Assembly: GCA_019671005.1 (NCBI GenBank)
Contig: CM033724.1
Coordinates: 21,987,786 to 22,051,785, forward strand
DNA length: 64,000 nucleotides
Direction of reading: 5' to 3'
Origin: Hibiscus mutabilis
Taxonomy: Eukaryota > Streptophyta > Magnoliopsida > Malvales > Malvaceae
Part shown: piece by piece, positions 43,901 through 54,499 of the stretch
How positions within the stretch are numbered: position 1 is the stretch's first letter
How the letters are laid out: each line of letters starts with the position of its first letter
Translations under genes and position numbers: made by a program
The notes under the pieces: model-generated
What the model saw: only the letters and a program-made list of their open reading frames with translations
Told to the model about the DNA's origin: nothing
Database searches by the model: none

Positions 43901-44640
43901 CTCTTTTTCCTAATGATGCAGATCATTAAGGTTTGAGGCATCAAAGGCAAGGTTTAAAGCGATCCAAGACAAGGACTACCTTGAGTATGAACTTGGTTTA
44001 TGTTTCCGGTTAATAAGGCAATGTGTTCGCCATATTTTGGGGATTTATAATACCATTTTCCCATGGTTTTTAAGCATGTGAAGTACTGGATTTTATGATT
44101 GGTTTGATGTTGTTAATCTTGTGTGGATCTTTTCTTATAATGATGCTAGATGGGTGCTTAGGAATGCATCTAGTTAATTTGGAATGGTTGCCATTTTTGA
44201 TGATTTAAGCAAGGTTGTTTTGATGCTTTAGATGTGTAAGCATGATGAGTATGCCTTAAAAGTGCCTAATGTGAGTTTTGGTTGTTTGGTATAATGATAT
44301 TAGGGAGCATGCCTATAGAATATCTTGGGAAGTATGAATGCCATGTAATGTTGTTGGTTTTGTGTTGTTTAAATTAGGAGTGTATCCTAGTAATGTTATA
44401 TAAGTGTTTGAGGCATGTTAGAACATTTTGGTTATTGTCAAAGTGTGTTTGGATGGCAAATTAGGACATTTTAGGTCTAGGCGTACTGATACGGGTGACC
44501 TTGTTTTGGTACGAGTAAGCCATTTCAAGATTAGCATATCGGTACGCGGGCAAGTGTTTCGGTATGAGCCTAGGCAATTTTTGGCCAACATTTTGGTACT
44601 AAGAGGGTGTTTCGATACGGCATAGGGATTTTATGAAGGG
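40955..44640 (+). repeat. Gypsy-type LTR, 3' boundary uncertain
   Basis: Begins TGTAACGACCCAAATTTC, as other gypsy LTRs here do, and shows the same internal order as 31,221-33,918: a purine-rich stretch (41,100-41,200), a GC-richer block (41,200-41,540), and near the right a CACTAAGC-like signal (about 43,880). I could not find a terminal GTTACA, a primer site or a 3' partner, so the copy is probably truncated by, or merged with, the copia LTR that starts near 44,700. Confidence 0.5.
43340..43760 (+). repeat. Two short repeat clusters in the LTR at 40,955
   Basis: From 43,360 to 43,610 there are about six forms of GGTCGGCTAATCAAGG spaced unevenly. From 43,650 to 43,735 there are three copies of AATGCTTTGGGATTTAAGCATG. 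Confidence 0.7.
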
Positions 44641-44744
44641 CGTTTCGATACACAAGGGCGTATCGGAACGAGTTTTAGCTACTAGAACCTGGGTTTTAGA
44701 AATTATTAAGGCATACCGAAACACCTCCAAGAGTACTGGTACGG

Positions 44745-45448
44745 CTGCAGTTAATTCTGTTATTTTGGAATATTAGGGTATCGATACCCCGTCATAGTCT
44801 TGCGTCCAACGGCTAGTTTTCTAAAGAACATGTACCGATACCTGTCCTGGCGTACAGATACTAACTACTCCAGAACTACATTTATTGCAGAAAATAAAGT
44901 CCCCAACAGCTCCAATTCAATCCCAATGGTCACCAATGGCTAGAAACTCAATTGGGAGTATAAAATACCTCAAGAAGCATCTGAAGAAGCTAATAATCTC
45001 AAAGCCAACATTCTTATGATTGTAAAAGTGTTAGTGCTTAATTTTCACATTTTAACTAGACAACACTTGTGAGCTTGTATTGTTAAATTTGCTCAAGTGT
45101 TTTGGGTTTGGGTGAGTGAGCCTAATTGTGCAAACATTCAGCCTAGAGAGGATTTTTTTTTTCTTTCTTTCTTTCTCTTGTAAAAGAGGGTTTGCTAGAC
45201 TTTGGGGGTATAAGTCTAGTATTTGTAACGAGTTGCCTCTTGATCCCGAGAAAAGGGAAGAATTCTTAGTGAATTAGAAAATCCTTAGTTGGAAAGCTAG
45301 GGTAGTGGATGCAAGCTTAGTTTAGAAGCTGAACCACTCTAAATCCTTGTGTCCAATTTTTCTATCTTTTTGCTTCCCACACAAATCACCCATTTACCAC
45401 TTCTCCACCACTTGGTGAGCAATTCATTTGAAGGCATCGAGTTTTACA
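44745..45448 (+). repeat. 5' LTR (partial) of a copia element
   Basis: Matches 51,860-52,312 from the GATACC-rich region through CTCAAGTGTTTTGGGTTTGG and beyond. It keeps the 3' end of the LTR, which is lost in the other copy, ending GAGTTTTACA at about 45,448. Its own 5' start (TGTTGAGATTTTTG in the other copy) is missing. Confidence 0.78.
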
Positions 45449-45450
45449 AT

Positions 45451-45468
45451 TGGTAACAGAGAGAGGCT
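45451..45468 (+). other. Primer-binding site of the copia element
   Basis: TGGTAACAGAGAGAGG follows the 5' LTR after two bases. It is one change from the tRNA-Met primer site TGGTATCAGAG. Confidence 0.7.
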
Positions 45469-45503
45469 CAATCAAGAGGCTTAACATCCTATTAAGGCGA
45501 TAC

Positions 45504-45508
45504 CGGCA
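45504..45508. repeat. Target-site duplication, left copy (CGGCA)
   Basis: Identical to 49,936-49,940 on the far side of the solo LTR. Confidence 0.88.
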
Positions 45509-48500
45509 TGTAACACCCATAACATATACTCGTAGTTGAATATACGTTATAGATGTTACTTAAACATGTTATTGAAAGTTTAGCTTAAATTTTTTTATCC
45601 CTATATGATTCTTCGTCTAGCTGATTATTTAAAATATTATTATAATTGAATTTAATGCATCATATACTATCAGTACGTATATAGTTTACATGCCCACTAG
45701 AGATCGTCATAATTTAGAATGCCTTACTGATGTTCTGCAGATTGTAGCTTGAACAACATGCTTGACTCCTCTTCAAGTGCTCCAACTTAACCTACGTGTG
45801 AAACAATCACACGCTAAGTACGAACTTAGTGAGGCAATAATCTTATTTATCAAAACATAAAATTAAGCAATACACATAGTTTATGTCTAAAGTAGTATTG
45901 TACTAACAAGGGTTTTCATGATCAGTCAATATTCATGTGCAAATCAAAAAATTTCTAACTTGGTCTAGTTTCCAATACTCCATCATTATCAAGTAACTCA
46001 TATACATGGCATAGTTCATATACATGGCATATTTCATACACATGGAATAATTCACATGCAAGACATGATTTATATATATATGACAAAATTCACATACATG
46101 ACAGAATTCATATACGTGTCATAATTCATATAATTCATGTAGCATCTATCATATACTTCATGTATCATGTATCATGTAACATCTTTGTCATCAATCATGT
46201 CACAATATCAATGTTTCATGTATCATCGTGCAGTCATTTGCATGCTCATGATCTTATCATATAACCATCTTGTATTATTATTAACGTGTCTGGCTAGAGG
46301 CCCATGGAAACCCTGTAGCCTATATGCACAATAGTGCCATGTAGAGTACGTACTTGGGAGGACGCTCTTTACTCCTCATATAAGGACACTCTTTACTCCT
46401 TATATAAACCCCTTTTTAGTGCATTTTGCACTATGGGCTTGGATCCCCAGGGTGTATCATGTTTCATTTTAATCTTGTTTCATTTAATCTTGTCATTATC
46501 CATATTTCATGTATGCATAATGCATCATCATTTATGCAAACAATAATTCGTACCTGGTATTCCATCAAGCTTGCCATGTTGAGCAATGTATCATATCTTT
46601 ATCAATCATTCATCATCATTCATATGTATGGGCAACTCACACTCCCATAATTAATCATAATCATAATCATGAACATGTCACTTGTTTTTATCTTTTTCTA
46701 TGCATCAAGCATATGCTTCATCAATGTCATTTACATGGTACTTACATTTACTATATCATGCATCGGATAATAAAATAGGCAACAGAACATAATGTCATCA
46801 TCAAGTAATTCAAATGGACAGTTCATACCCTAGCTTTCATAGAATATTATGTACATGTAACTTGCTTATGTTTTGTCTCAGGCATCAATCATATACTTCA
46901 AATCTTATCTTAGGTCTGATGTCATAATCAAAGCATGCACATACTTGAAATACTGGTCATAAAGGTAACCATGTATTTTACATGTCACTTAATTTGTCAT
47001 GTTAAATTAACATACCAATGCACTTGTTAGATATTTTATCAAGTATTGTTTCTTATTTAATCAAGTCCTTATTTTTGCCATTTGCAGATACATGTTTAGC
47101 TCTCATTCAAATTATTAATATCTAAATAATGTCATATTATAATTAGATCAGGGTTGACTTATCGCAAGTCTTCCCTCTTTTCATTTATCATACATACAAA
47201 CATTGCACTCACCTGAGCCTTGTATTAGGTTGCCTCACTAAGTGTTGATTCATTCTTTTTCTTTTCTTACTGTCATCTCGAACTCTCTTGTGATTCGAAT
47301 TCGCCTTTATTCATCATGTAGATAAAATAAATCACTTGTTAGATTTTAATCTAACATTTCCTTAAACATATGGCCTAAAATAAAAAAATCATTCGAACAT
47401 AATAAAATTCCCCAAATATTTTTCTCTCTTCCTTATACTGTCCAAAACTCATTATGGCCCCTAACGACCAATTTAAACCTCAAATAACTCCTTTGAGTTT
47501 ATCAAACCAATATTCGAATACAAATTATTCCTAATTCCAATCCTGGCAGCTCGCGCTACCTTTAGTTAACCACTTCTACAAAACATAATACATATCGGAT
47601 TTTGACTTTCTTTACACCGTTAAAAACTAGATTCGATAAGATTTTCACCCATATAAATTAATAGCCCAAATTCAACTTGTACGACTTATGGCGAATTTTC
47701 AAAGTCAATTTCCAGTGCTGATTTTGGAATAGACTATCATACTGTTTTCTGACCTTTCACCACTTAAAAATTCATATCTTTTTACTCGAAACTCAAAATC
47801 AGTTTCTGTTTGTTGGAGGCAAAACTAGACGAACATATATTTACATCGGTATAAAATTCACCATCTAACCATTTTTGTAGAATTTATGGTGAATTTTCAA
47901 ACTTACTGCCTAATCCAGTTTTCCTACACAACTTCCATAAATAACTTCAAACTTTATACTAATTTCTCCTTACTTTGCTATTTGTCAATTTGGTCCCCTT
48001 ACTTGATTCAAACCACTAATGTATCACTTTCTTCATCAAATAATTATTCAAAAATAATTCCCTCTAATTTTTCGTTCTTTCCGAAATAGTCACTAAAAAT
48101 GCAAAGATAAGGATTCAAGCTTCTTAACTTTGCAAATTAGTCCTCACATCAACATTACTACTTGAATTCTATTATTTCAACTAAAATCAGATTTAGTCAT
48201 TCTCTAAAACCTCATTTTCTAATTGGTCACTTAACTTTGACAATTTGTCAAAATGGTCACTAACTCGATTTAACATCGGTTTTGCATTCTAACTTCAATT
48301 TCATGTCTCTAACATAATTAATAACTTAAATTCACATCAATTTCATGAAATTCAGATCTGGTCCCTCAACTTTAAAACTTGCCAAAATGGTCCTTAAACT
48401 TTTAACTTAGGGTTTTGCATCCAATCAACAATTCAAACTTAGTAGATCATTAATTCAACATCATAAACCCTAAATTAGACTTGAATCCATAAACCCTAAT

Positions 48501-49935
48501 CTTCTCCATAATAACCTAAATGTGTAGGGTTTAAATCCTAACTCAATAATATGATTTTAACATCATACAAACTTGATTTCAACTTAAATTCAATCATAGA
48601 ATCATAAAATCTCAAAACCCCCAATTTAGTCCATAAACCCTACTTTCTTCTCATACAAAATTCTCATCAGTCAAGCATGTTTTCCAAAAATTATTTACAC
48701 CAAAAGATAGAGCTTGATGAGTAGAACAACTTTGTAGTTCGAAAGATTACCTGAAAATTGAGTTTCGGGGCTTGAATCGAGCTTGGAATATTTTTCTCCA
48801 TTTTTCTTTCTTTCTCCCCCTCATATTTCGAAATTTTAAGATGAAGAATGGTCTTCATCTTTTTATTTTCATCCAATTTGGCCATTTGTCTTGTATAAAT
48901 GAATTTTAAATAGTGAAATTACTAAAATGCCCTTTTCATCCAATGGCCAAGATTTAATCTTATCAAAACTCAATGGCCAAGATCAAATGCCATCCATGGA
49001 AAATGTCCAATTTGCCCTCCAACTAGTCTTTATTTACAACAAATCTTGAAAATTGCCATTCCATTAAAATTGAACCAAATTGGTTCCAATCCAACCGACC
49101 ATGTCCCAAAATATCTTAGATTTTTATTTCTGGCATTTATTTGATCCAAATATTCAAATTTCACTCAATACGATTTCAAAATTTTCTTCTTACGAACTTT
49201 AAAGCTTTATAACCATTAATATAAGCTTCGTACGAAAAATCTGAGTAACACGAAAGTGTCACTCTTGGGGGTGAACTATTCATTTATGGGGTTAACTTAC
49301 ATAACTTTTGGAAATTATACTTTGGTCCCTAAACTTTTCCAAAGTTTATACTTTGGCCATAAAACTTTCAAAATTTTGACTTTGGTCACTAAACTTCAAT
49401 TCCCATTTCAATTTTCCTCAGATTTTTACCAAACTTTGAAAGTACCCAATTCAGCTCACTATCTATCACATGATACTTTTAAACCTTAAAAATTTCCTTT
49501 CATAAAGACTTAGAATGAATTTTCTTAACTCAGTCTATTATTCCGATAATTATTGAAAATCTTCATAGCATAAGGTTTCTCGCAGAAATCCTTTATTTGA
49601 AATCCATATGAATATTTTTTTACTTTTACTAAGTCCAAAATATCGATCAGAACACTTTTATGCGACCTTCCCAGAGGTCATCCATCTTTGTATTTCTCTA
49701 ACCTGAGCACGCTTAATAATTTCATTCGATCCAAAGTTGGTACCTTTTTCTACATCTTAATTCTTAAAACTGGTGTCAAGGTACCTATTTCGATCTGATT
49801 CACTCTCATACTGAATAAAATTATTTGTTGGGAAATTTACACTTTAGTCCCTAAACTTTTTCAAAGTTTATACTTTTAACCCCAAAACTTTCAAAATTTA
49901 CATTTTGATCACTGATCAAAATTTGGGACATTACA
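45509..49935 (-). mobile_element. Solo LTR, 4.4 kb, inserted in the copia element
   Basis: Plus-strand ends are TGTAACACCCATAACATA and GGGACATTACA. On the minus strand it runs TGTAATGTCCC to GGGTGTTACA. Both sides carry CGGCA, a perfect 5-bp duplication. No primer site, polypurine tract or coding domain is seen inside, and I see no internal copy of the ends, so a very long solo LTR fits best. A non-autonomous element with short LTRs was considered but no direct repeat of both ends appears. It has ATACATGGCATA-type short repeats at 46,000-46,200 and several CTAAACTTTTCAAAGTTT units near the right end. Confidence 0.8.
46000..46200. repeat. Short repeats with ATACATGNCATAATTCAT
   Basis: About seven irregular units of 20-22 bp, each close to CATATACATGGCATAATT, followed by TTCATGTATCATGTATCATG. 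They lie near the left end of the 4.4-kb solo LTR. Confidence 0.75.
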
Positions 49936-49940
49936 CGGCA
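49936..49940. repeat. Target-site duplication, right copy (CGGCA)
   Basis: Pairs with 45,504-45,508. Confidence 0.88.
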
Positions 49941-49972
49941 AGCTCGATCAATCAGCAAATCAACCAGTTATC

Positions 49973-50572
49973 ATGGCGCAATCAATCAACAAGCCACCAT
50001 TCTTCAAAGGTGAACATTATGCCTATTGGAAGAATAGAATAATGTACTTCATCAAGGCCATCGACTATCGTCTTTGGGACATTACTGAAGAAGCACCATT
50101 CGTACCACAACAAAGAAGGCAACATTAGAGTGCAGATGACAAGAAGAAGATAGCACTAAACTTGAAGGTTTTGCACATTCCATTTTGTGCATTGAGACTG
50201 GAGGAGTATACCAAAGTCTCTTATTGTGAGAGTGCCAAGGAGGTTTGGGACAAGCTTGAAGTGTCCTATGAAGGAATGAACGAGGTAAGGGAGACGAAGA
50301 TCGGTCTACTCAACTTCAACTATGAAAACTTCAATATGAGTATGAAAGAAGAAGTCAAGAGAATGTTCAATCGATTCTCCATAATTGTCAACGAACTTAA
50401 AGGTTTTGGAGAGGAGATTTTAGATGACAAACTTGTTCAGAAGTTGATTTATTCACTTCCCGAGTCATGGGAGTCCAAGAAGACGACAATCATAGAAGCA
50501 AAGAACTTGAAGGAGCTCAAGCTTGATGAGCTTATTGGATCTTTGCTCACCCATAAGTTGATGTTTGAATAA
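49973..50572 (+). pseudogene. Copia gag (UBN2-like domain) with one in-frame stop
   Basis: From the Met at 49,973 the frame reads MAQSINKPPFFKGEHYAYWK, then AIDYRLWDITEEAPFVPQQ, the N-terminal part of copia gag. A TAG stop at codon 52 (50,126-50,128) breaks it, but the same frame goes on without other faults to 50,572. That part reads SCESAKEVWDKLEVSYEG-like residues, LLNFNYENFNMSMKEEVKRM and LIYSLPESWESKKTTI, the standard UBN2 gag domain. One base change would account for the break. No frameshift is present in this part, so the copy is younger than the Athila-type element or has drifted less. Confidence 0.9.
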
Positions 50573-51160
50573 CTCATCTAGTTCAAATTCTTATACTTTT
50601 GATGAGTTACAAGAAGCCTATGATGAATTGGTTTTTGAATTCAAGGCTTTATTTTTGAAAAAAATAAAAAGATGATTTCAAAATTAAAAATCGAAAATGA
50701 TTTGCTTTCTAAAACCAATTTTGAATTTGAAGAAAAAATTAAAGATTTTGAGCTACAAATTTTAAATTTGCGAAATTTACTTCAAAAGATGGAAAAAGAT
50801 AATCAAAGTGAATTGGATGATTTTAAGAAAGAAAAAGATTTGATTTGTAAAAATTTTGAAAAGAAAAATGATTCTAGCAAATTAATTTTTTTTATCAAAG
50901 ACAATCTAGTGCCCCTAGATTTTAAATGGTAAATATGTTAGAAGCATTTGGGTCCCAAAAGGACTCATTATTTCAAAGAAAAATGATGAAATTGAAAAAT
51001 GGAATCCTAAAGGGACTAAATTATTTGGGACTAATGCCATTGGATCCAAAGCAATTTGGATACCAAAATTAGTTGATTGTCTTGTTTTAGGTTTGATGGA
51101 GCATAATCAACAAATGATGAAATTAAGGGGGAGCTCTATACACACAAGGAAGAACACTTG
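50573..51160 (+). pseudogene. Copia gag C-terminal coiled coil and WVPKG repeats
   Basis: After a stop and frame changes, the segment 50,672-50,932 reads a Lys/Glu-rich coiled coil (FEEKIKDFELQILNLRNLLQ). A further frame reads RSIWVPKGLI, EKWNPKGTKLFG and KAIWIPKLVD, the short repeated motif seen in copia gag beyond the zinc knuckle. The zinc knuckle itself and all of pol (protease, integrase, RT, RNase H) are missing. Confidence 0.72.
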
Positions 51161-51563
51161 AAGAAGGAAGGCTTAACATCCTACCTTTTATTCAAATGGT
51201 AAAGTTAAATTGAATTTCTTTTTTTATTTGATTTATTTATTTATTTGAAATTCAATTAGTTAATAATGATTTGTTGGACTAACATTTTATTTGATGCCTG
51301 AGTAAGTGAGAGCCTATTTTTGAAAATTATTCTATTTGTCAAAATTTTTTAACTCTCGATGGTTATTAAGCTTTCAAGTTATTTTCAAACTAAGTTTGAC
51401 TTGTTTTTGATATAACAAAAAAGGGGACAAAGGTTTGAAAAATTGAAATTTCAAAAGAAAAAGGGGGAGCTTTTAATATTTTCGCAAACTAATCTCTTTT
51501 TCAAAATTATTTTACTAAGGGGGAGAATTTCAAAAACAATTTTTCAAGTTAGTTTTATTATAT
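51161..51563 (+). other. Copia 3' noncoding region
   Basis: A/T-rich, with repeated GGGGGAG tracts (near 51,128, 51,465 and 51,520) and TATCAAAAAGG-like sequence. No coding block. These extra purine runs resemble the main polypurine tract. Confidence 0.6.
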
Positions 51564-51578
51564 CAAAAAGGGGGAGAT
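51564..51578 (+). promoter_or_regulatory. Polypurine tract of the copia element
   Basis: CAAAAAGGGGGAGAT directly before TGTTGAGATTTTTG, the LTR start. The form is standard for copia elements. Confidence 0.85.
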
Positions 51579-52316
51579 TGTTGAGATTTTTGTTTTGATA
51601 TAATAATTTGAAAAATGTTTTTGGACTTATTTGATATATTGCAAAACTTATTCAAAGTCAAAATAACTTGAAAAATATATTTAAAATGGTTTCAAAAGGT
51701 TTTGACTCGAACATATGTTTTACAAAGCTTCAAACAGTCAAAAATATGCCCCTAGTATCGATGTCAAAAGGCCTGTACCGGTACGCCCTTGCTTGGTACC
51801 GATACGCGTGTTCAAACCAATTTTCCAGAATTGATTTTGAGTACTGGTACTGCCCTAGCAGTATCGATACACCTATGCTGGTACAGATACCAATCTCCTG
51901 GTATCGACACCCCTTCATAGTTTTGCCTCTAACGGCTAGTTTTTTTTGAAGAATAGGTACCGATACCTGTTCACATGTATTGATACCGACTGATCTAGAA
52001 TTGCATTTATTACGAGAAATAAAGTCCCCAACGACTCCAATTCAATCCCAATAGGCTCCCAACGGCTAAAAACTCCATTGGGAGTATAAAAGACCTCAAG
52101 AAGCATTTGAAGAAGCTAATAATCTCAAAGCCAACATTCTTATGACTGTAAAAGTGTCTTAATGCTTAATTTTCACATTTTTCGCTAGAAAACACTTGGA
52201 GCTTGTATTGTTAAATTTGCTCAAGTGTTTTAGGTTTGGGTGAGTGAGCCTAATTGTGTAAACGTTCATCCTAAAGAGGATTTCTTGTTTGATTTCTTTC
52301 TTTCTCTTGTAATGAG
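51579..52316 (+). repeat. 3' LTR (partial) of the copia element
   Basis: Starts TGTTGAGATTTTTGTTTTGA. From about 51,860 it matches the 5' LTR. Homology stops after CTTTCTCTTGTAA at about 52,312, so the last 130 bp or so present in the 5' copy are missing. The region 51,753-51,990 is full of GATACC/GGTATC motifs. Confidence 0.8.
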
Positions 52317-52700
52317 TTTTCTATCTTTAAGGTGAGATTGGTCACCTATAAAATATTTAGAAATTGAAAAAATCAAATTTGCAACTGCATCTTAGATTTC
52401 TCTTCCATGTTCTTCTAAAGTAATTCGTTCTTGATCATCTTTTTAATAGCCTTTAAATTTTTTTGTACTTTGGTGAGTGCATGGCCCCACCAACTTTTTA
52501 ATTGGTCAGTGAAGTCAGTAACCAGAAGATTTGCAATAGCTTAATCACTAATTAAACTATTTTGATTTTGAGTTTTATAAGCATTTGACACCATTGTCAT
52601 TTATTGTAACATGCTAAGAATAATATATATATATATATATATTCGGATATACCATCTATATTTCATTCGTACATAGAATATTAGTATGGATTTATATTCA
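52317..52700. other. Intergenic region, nothing recognised
   Basis: A/T-rich, with a TA microsatellite at about 52,624-52,643. Confidence 0.5.
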
Positions 52701-53047
52701 ATATACTGGCGGTTAAAACTGAAAGTTTCATCAAGCGCCTTATTTTTAGGGTTCAAGAATTTAGTTTAGGGTGTAAGGTTTAAGGATTTAGTTTAGGGTT
52801 TAAAATTTAGGGTTTAAGATTAGAATTTAGGGTTTAGGGGTTTGGATTTAGTTTTTAGGGTAATATGGTGAGAATTTAGGTTTTAACCCTAAAATCCTAA
52901 ATTCTAACCCTAAACCCAAAATTCTTACTACCATCCCTAAATTATAAACTCATACACCTAAACCCCTAACCCTACACCCTAAACTAAAACCCTAAACCCT
53001 AAAACTATGGCGCTTGTGGGAACTTTTAACTTCGATCGCCAGTATAT
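52701..53047. mobile_element. Foldback element with telomere-like repeats
   Basis: The ends ATATACTGGCG and CGCCAGTATAT are perfect inverses. The arms go on with GTTAAAACTGAAAGTT, CATCAAGCGCC on the left and GGCGCTTGTGGGAACTTTTA on the right, so the inverted repeats are about 38 bp. Inside, the left half is rich in TTTAGGG and the right half in CCCTAAA, each with six or more diverged copies, so nearly the whole 347 bp can fold into one hairpin. The telomere-type units are degenerate and inverted around a centre near 52,870. It has no coding capacity. Confidence 0.8.
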
Positions 53048-53945
53048 AGAATAATAACCCTTTTAGTATTTGCATTATATTTGTTTTGAAAAATTAGATT
53101 TTCTTTAATGTTTAGATCAGGTGCAATAATATTCTAGTAATACAATTTTTCAGGTTGTCTCCAATTCATTTTATTAACCTGATATTCTTCAAACGATTGT
53201 TCTATATAATATACATTAAATAATATATTATTTATAAAAATAATTATGATATATTATTATTTATTATAATATTTATTAAATATTTCTTTTATATTATTAA
53301 TATATTATAAAATAAATATAATTATTAATTAACATATATTTATTAATCTTACCAAAGAAGAAATAGTAATATATTACTTATCCTAAATTATAAATATATT
53401 ATTATAGTATTTTATAATTTATATTATAGTTCATATATTTCCCAAATTATAAACTAGGGTTTTCCATTAATATCATTTTTCTTAGTTTAGTGATCATTTG
53501 TATAATTGTAATTAATTTAAATTATAGTTTAACATATGTATTATTTTTGTCAAATATATACCAAATTTTTAGTTTGGTTCAGTGGTTAGGTTTTGTACAA
53601 GAGAAGGGTCTTAGTTTCTTTTCTTATCACTTGCATTTTATTTTCTTACATTTTCTCGAAGTTTAAAATCAGTATTAATTTTTCCAATAATATGCCAAAT
53701 TCTTGTCTTGGTTTAGTGGTTAAGCAGTGAGAAATTATGGGACGGTTTAAATATTAATATATTTTAGAAGAAAATACCACATCAATTTTTGTAAAGAGAA
53801 ATAGTTTTTAGACAAATTTACTAATTCAAATAATTAAAAACATCCTTTAGACATAAATTTTTAGATTTAAAAGGCGAAATGCAGTTAACCATCCAAATTG
53901 AGTTCAAGTAAGCTAACCATATCTTTTCTAGTAAGAGTTGGAACT
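53048..53945. other. A/T-rich intergenic DNA upstream of the pathogen-related gene
   Basis: Very A/T-rich at 53,200-53,450 (TATTA and ATAAT runs). TTGGTTCAGTGGTTAGG near 53,573 and TTGGTTTAGTGGTTAAG near 53,710 resemble RNA polymerase III A boxes but have no B box nearby. No gene found. Confidence 0.45.
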
Positions 53946-54070
53946 CAGTGTACAGTGCTGTCACTGCTTACACCTTTGACTATTCCAAATGTTGAATATG
54001 GTCTAATAAGTAGTAAAATTTCAATTTGAGTTGGGACTCTCATTAGTGGACAGTGCTGTCACTGCTCATC
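53940..54070 (+). promoter_or_regulatory. Duplicated ACAGTGCTGTCACTGCT motif upstream of the pathogen-related gene
   Basis: The motif occurs at 53,952-53,968 and 54,050-54,066, 98 bp apart. Both are preceded by GAGTTGGAACTC or GAGTTGGGACTC, so the repeat unit is at least 30 bp. The core ACAGTGCTGT is a near palindrome. They lie about 310 and 210 bp upstream of the start codon, where promoter elements would be expected. No known binding site is claimed. Confidence 0.6.
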
Positions 54071-54275
54071 ACATTCAAATTTGACAAGTGTTTGCAAATT
54101 TTTTGTTGGTTTGGTGAAATAAACCATTCAAGTACCTAACCTTGCCCCCCAAGGAATTGAGGAGTCAACTTGAACCGGTTGCAAACCACAAACAGATCAA
54201 TCATGGAGGTTGCTTATCTGTTTTTAAAATCTATATGAAATCCCTTGTTTGCCATAGTACTCGAAAACCCAGAAA

Positions 54276-54419
54276 ATGGCATCTTCAACCAGTGATGAGA
54301 AGCAAGACAAGTACCGTTCTTACTTGCATGGAGAAGGCGAAAAGAACACCCAGTGGAAGTTCGGTGCTCCTCCAAACTATGAAACTGTTGATAAGCTCTT
54401 TGAACAAGTCCGAACCAAG
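54276..54419 (+). CDS. Pathogen-related protein, exon 1 (rest beyond the inserted element)
   Basis: The frame reads MASSTSDEKQDKYRSYLHGE then GEKNTQWKFGAPPNYETVDK and LFEQVRTK, 48 codons. This matches the N-terminus of the plant pathogen-related protein family (SnoaL/NTF2-like fold, first described as a pathogen-induced barley protein). The ATG context (AAAATGGC) is good. A GT donor follows at 54,420 (AAG/GTTCCT), which agrees with a known intron position by protein continuity, though the donor is weak. The Tekay-type element begins 80 bp later, so intron 1 is at least 9.6 kb long or the gene is severed. The remaining exons would be to the right of base 64,000. The upstream 330 bp hold a duplicated motif. 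Confidence 0.85.
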
Positions 54420-54499
54420 GTTCCTTTTTCCTCTGCAACATGCTCTCCTTATTTACATATACATACATATTTGATTTGTTTGACTTTTAGCTTGATGAC

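Noticed and set aside
52745..53015. An interstitial telomere
   Set aside because: The repeats are degenerate, inverted about a centre and bounded by terminal inverted repeats, so a foldback element fits better than a telomere relic.
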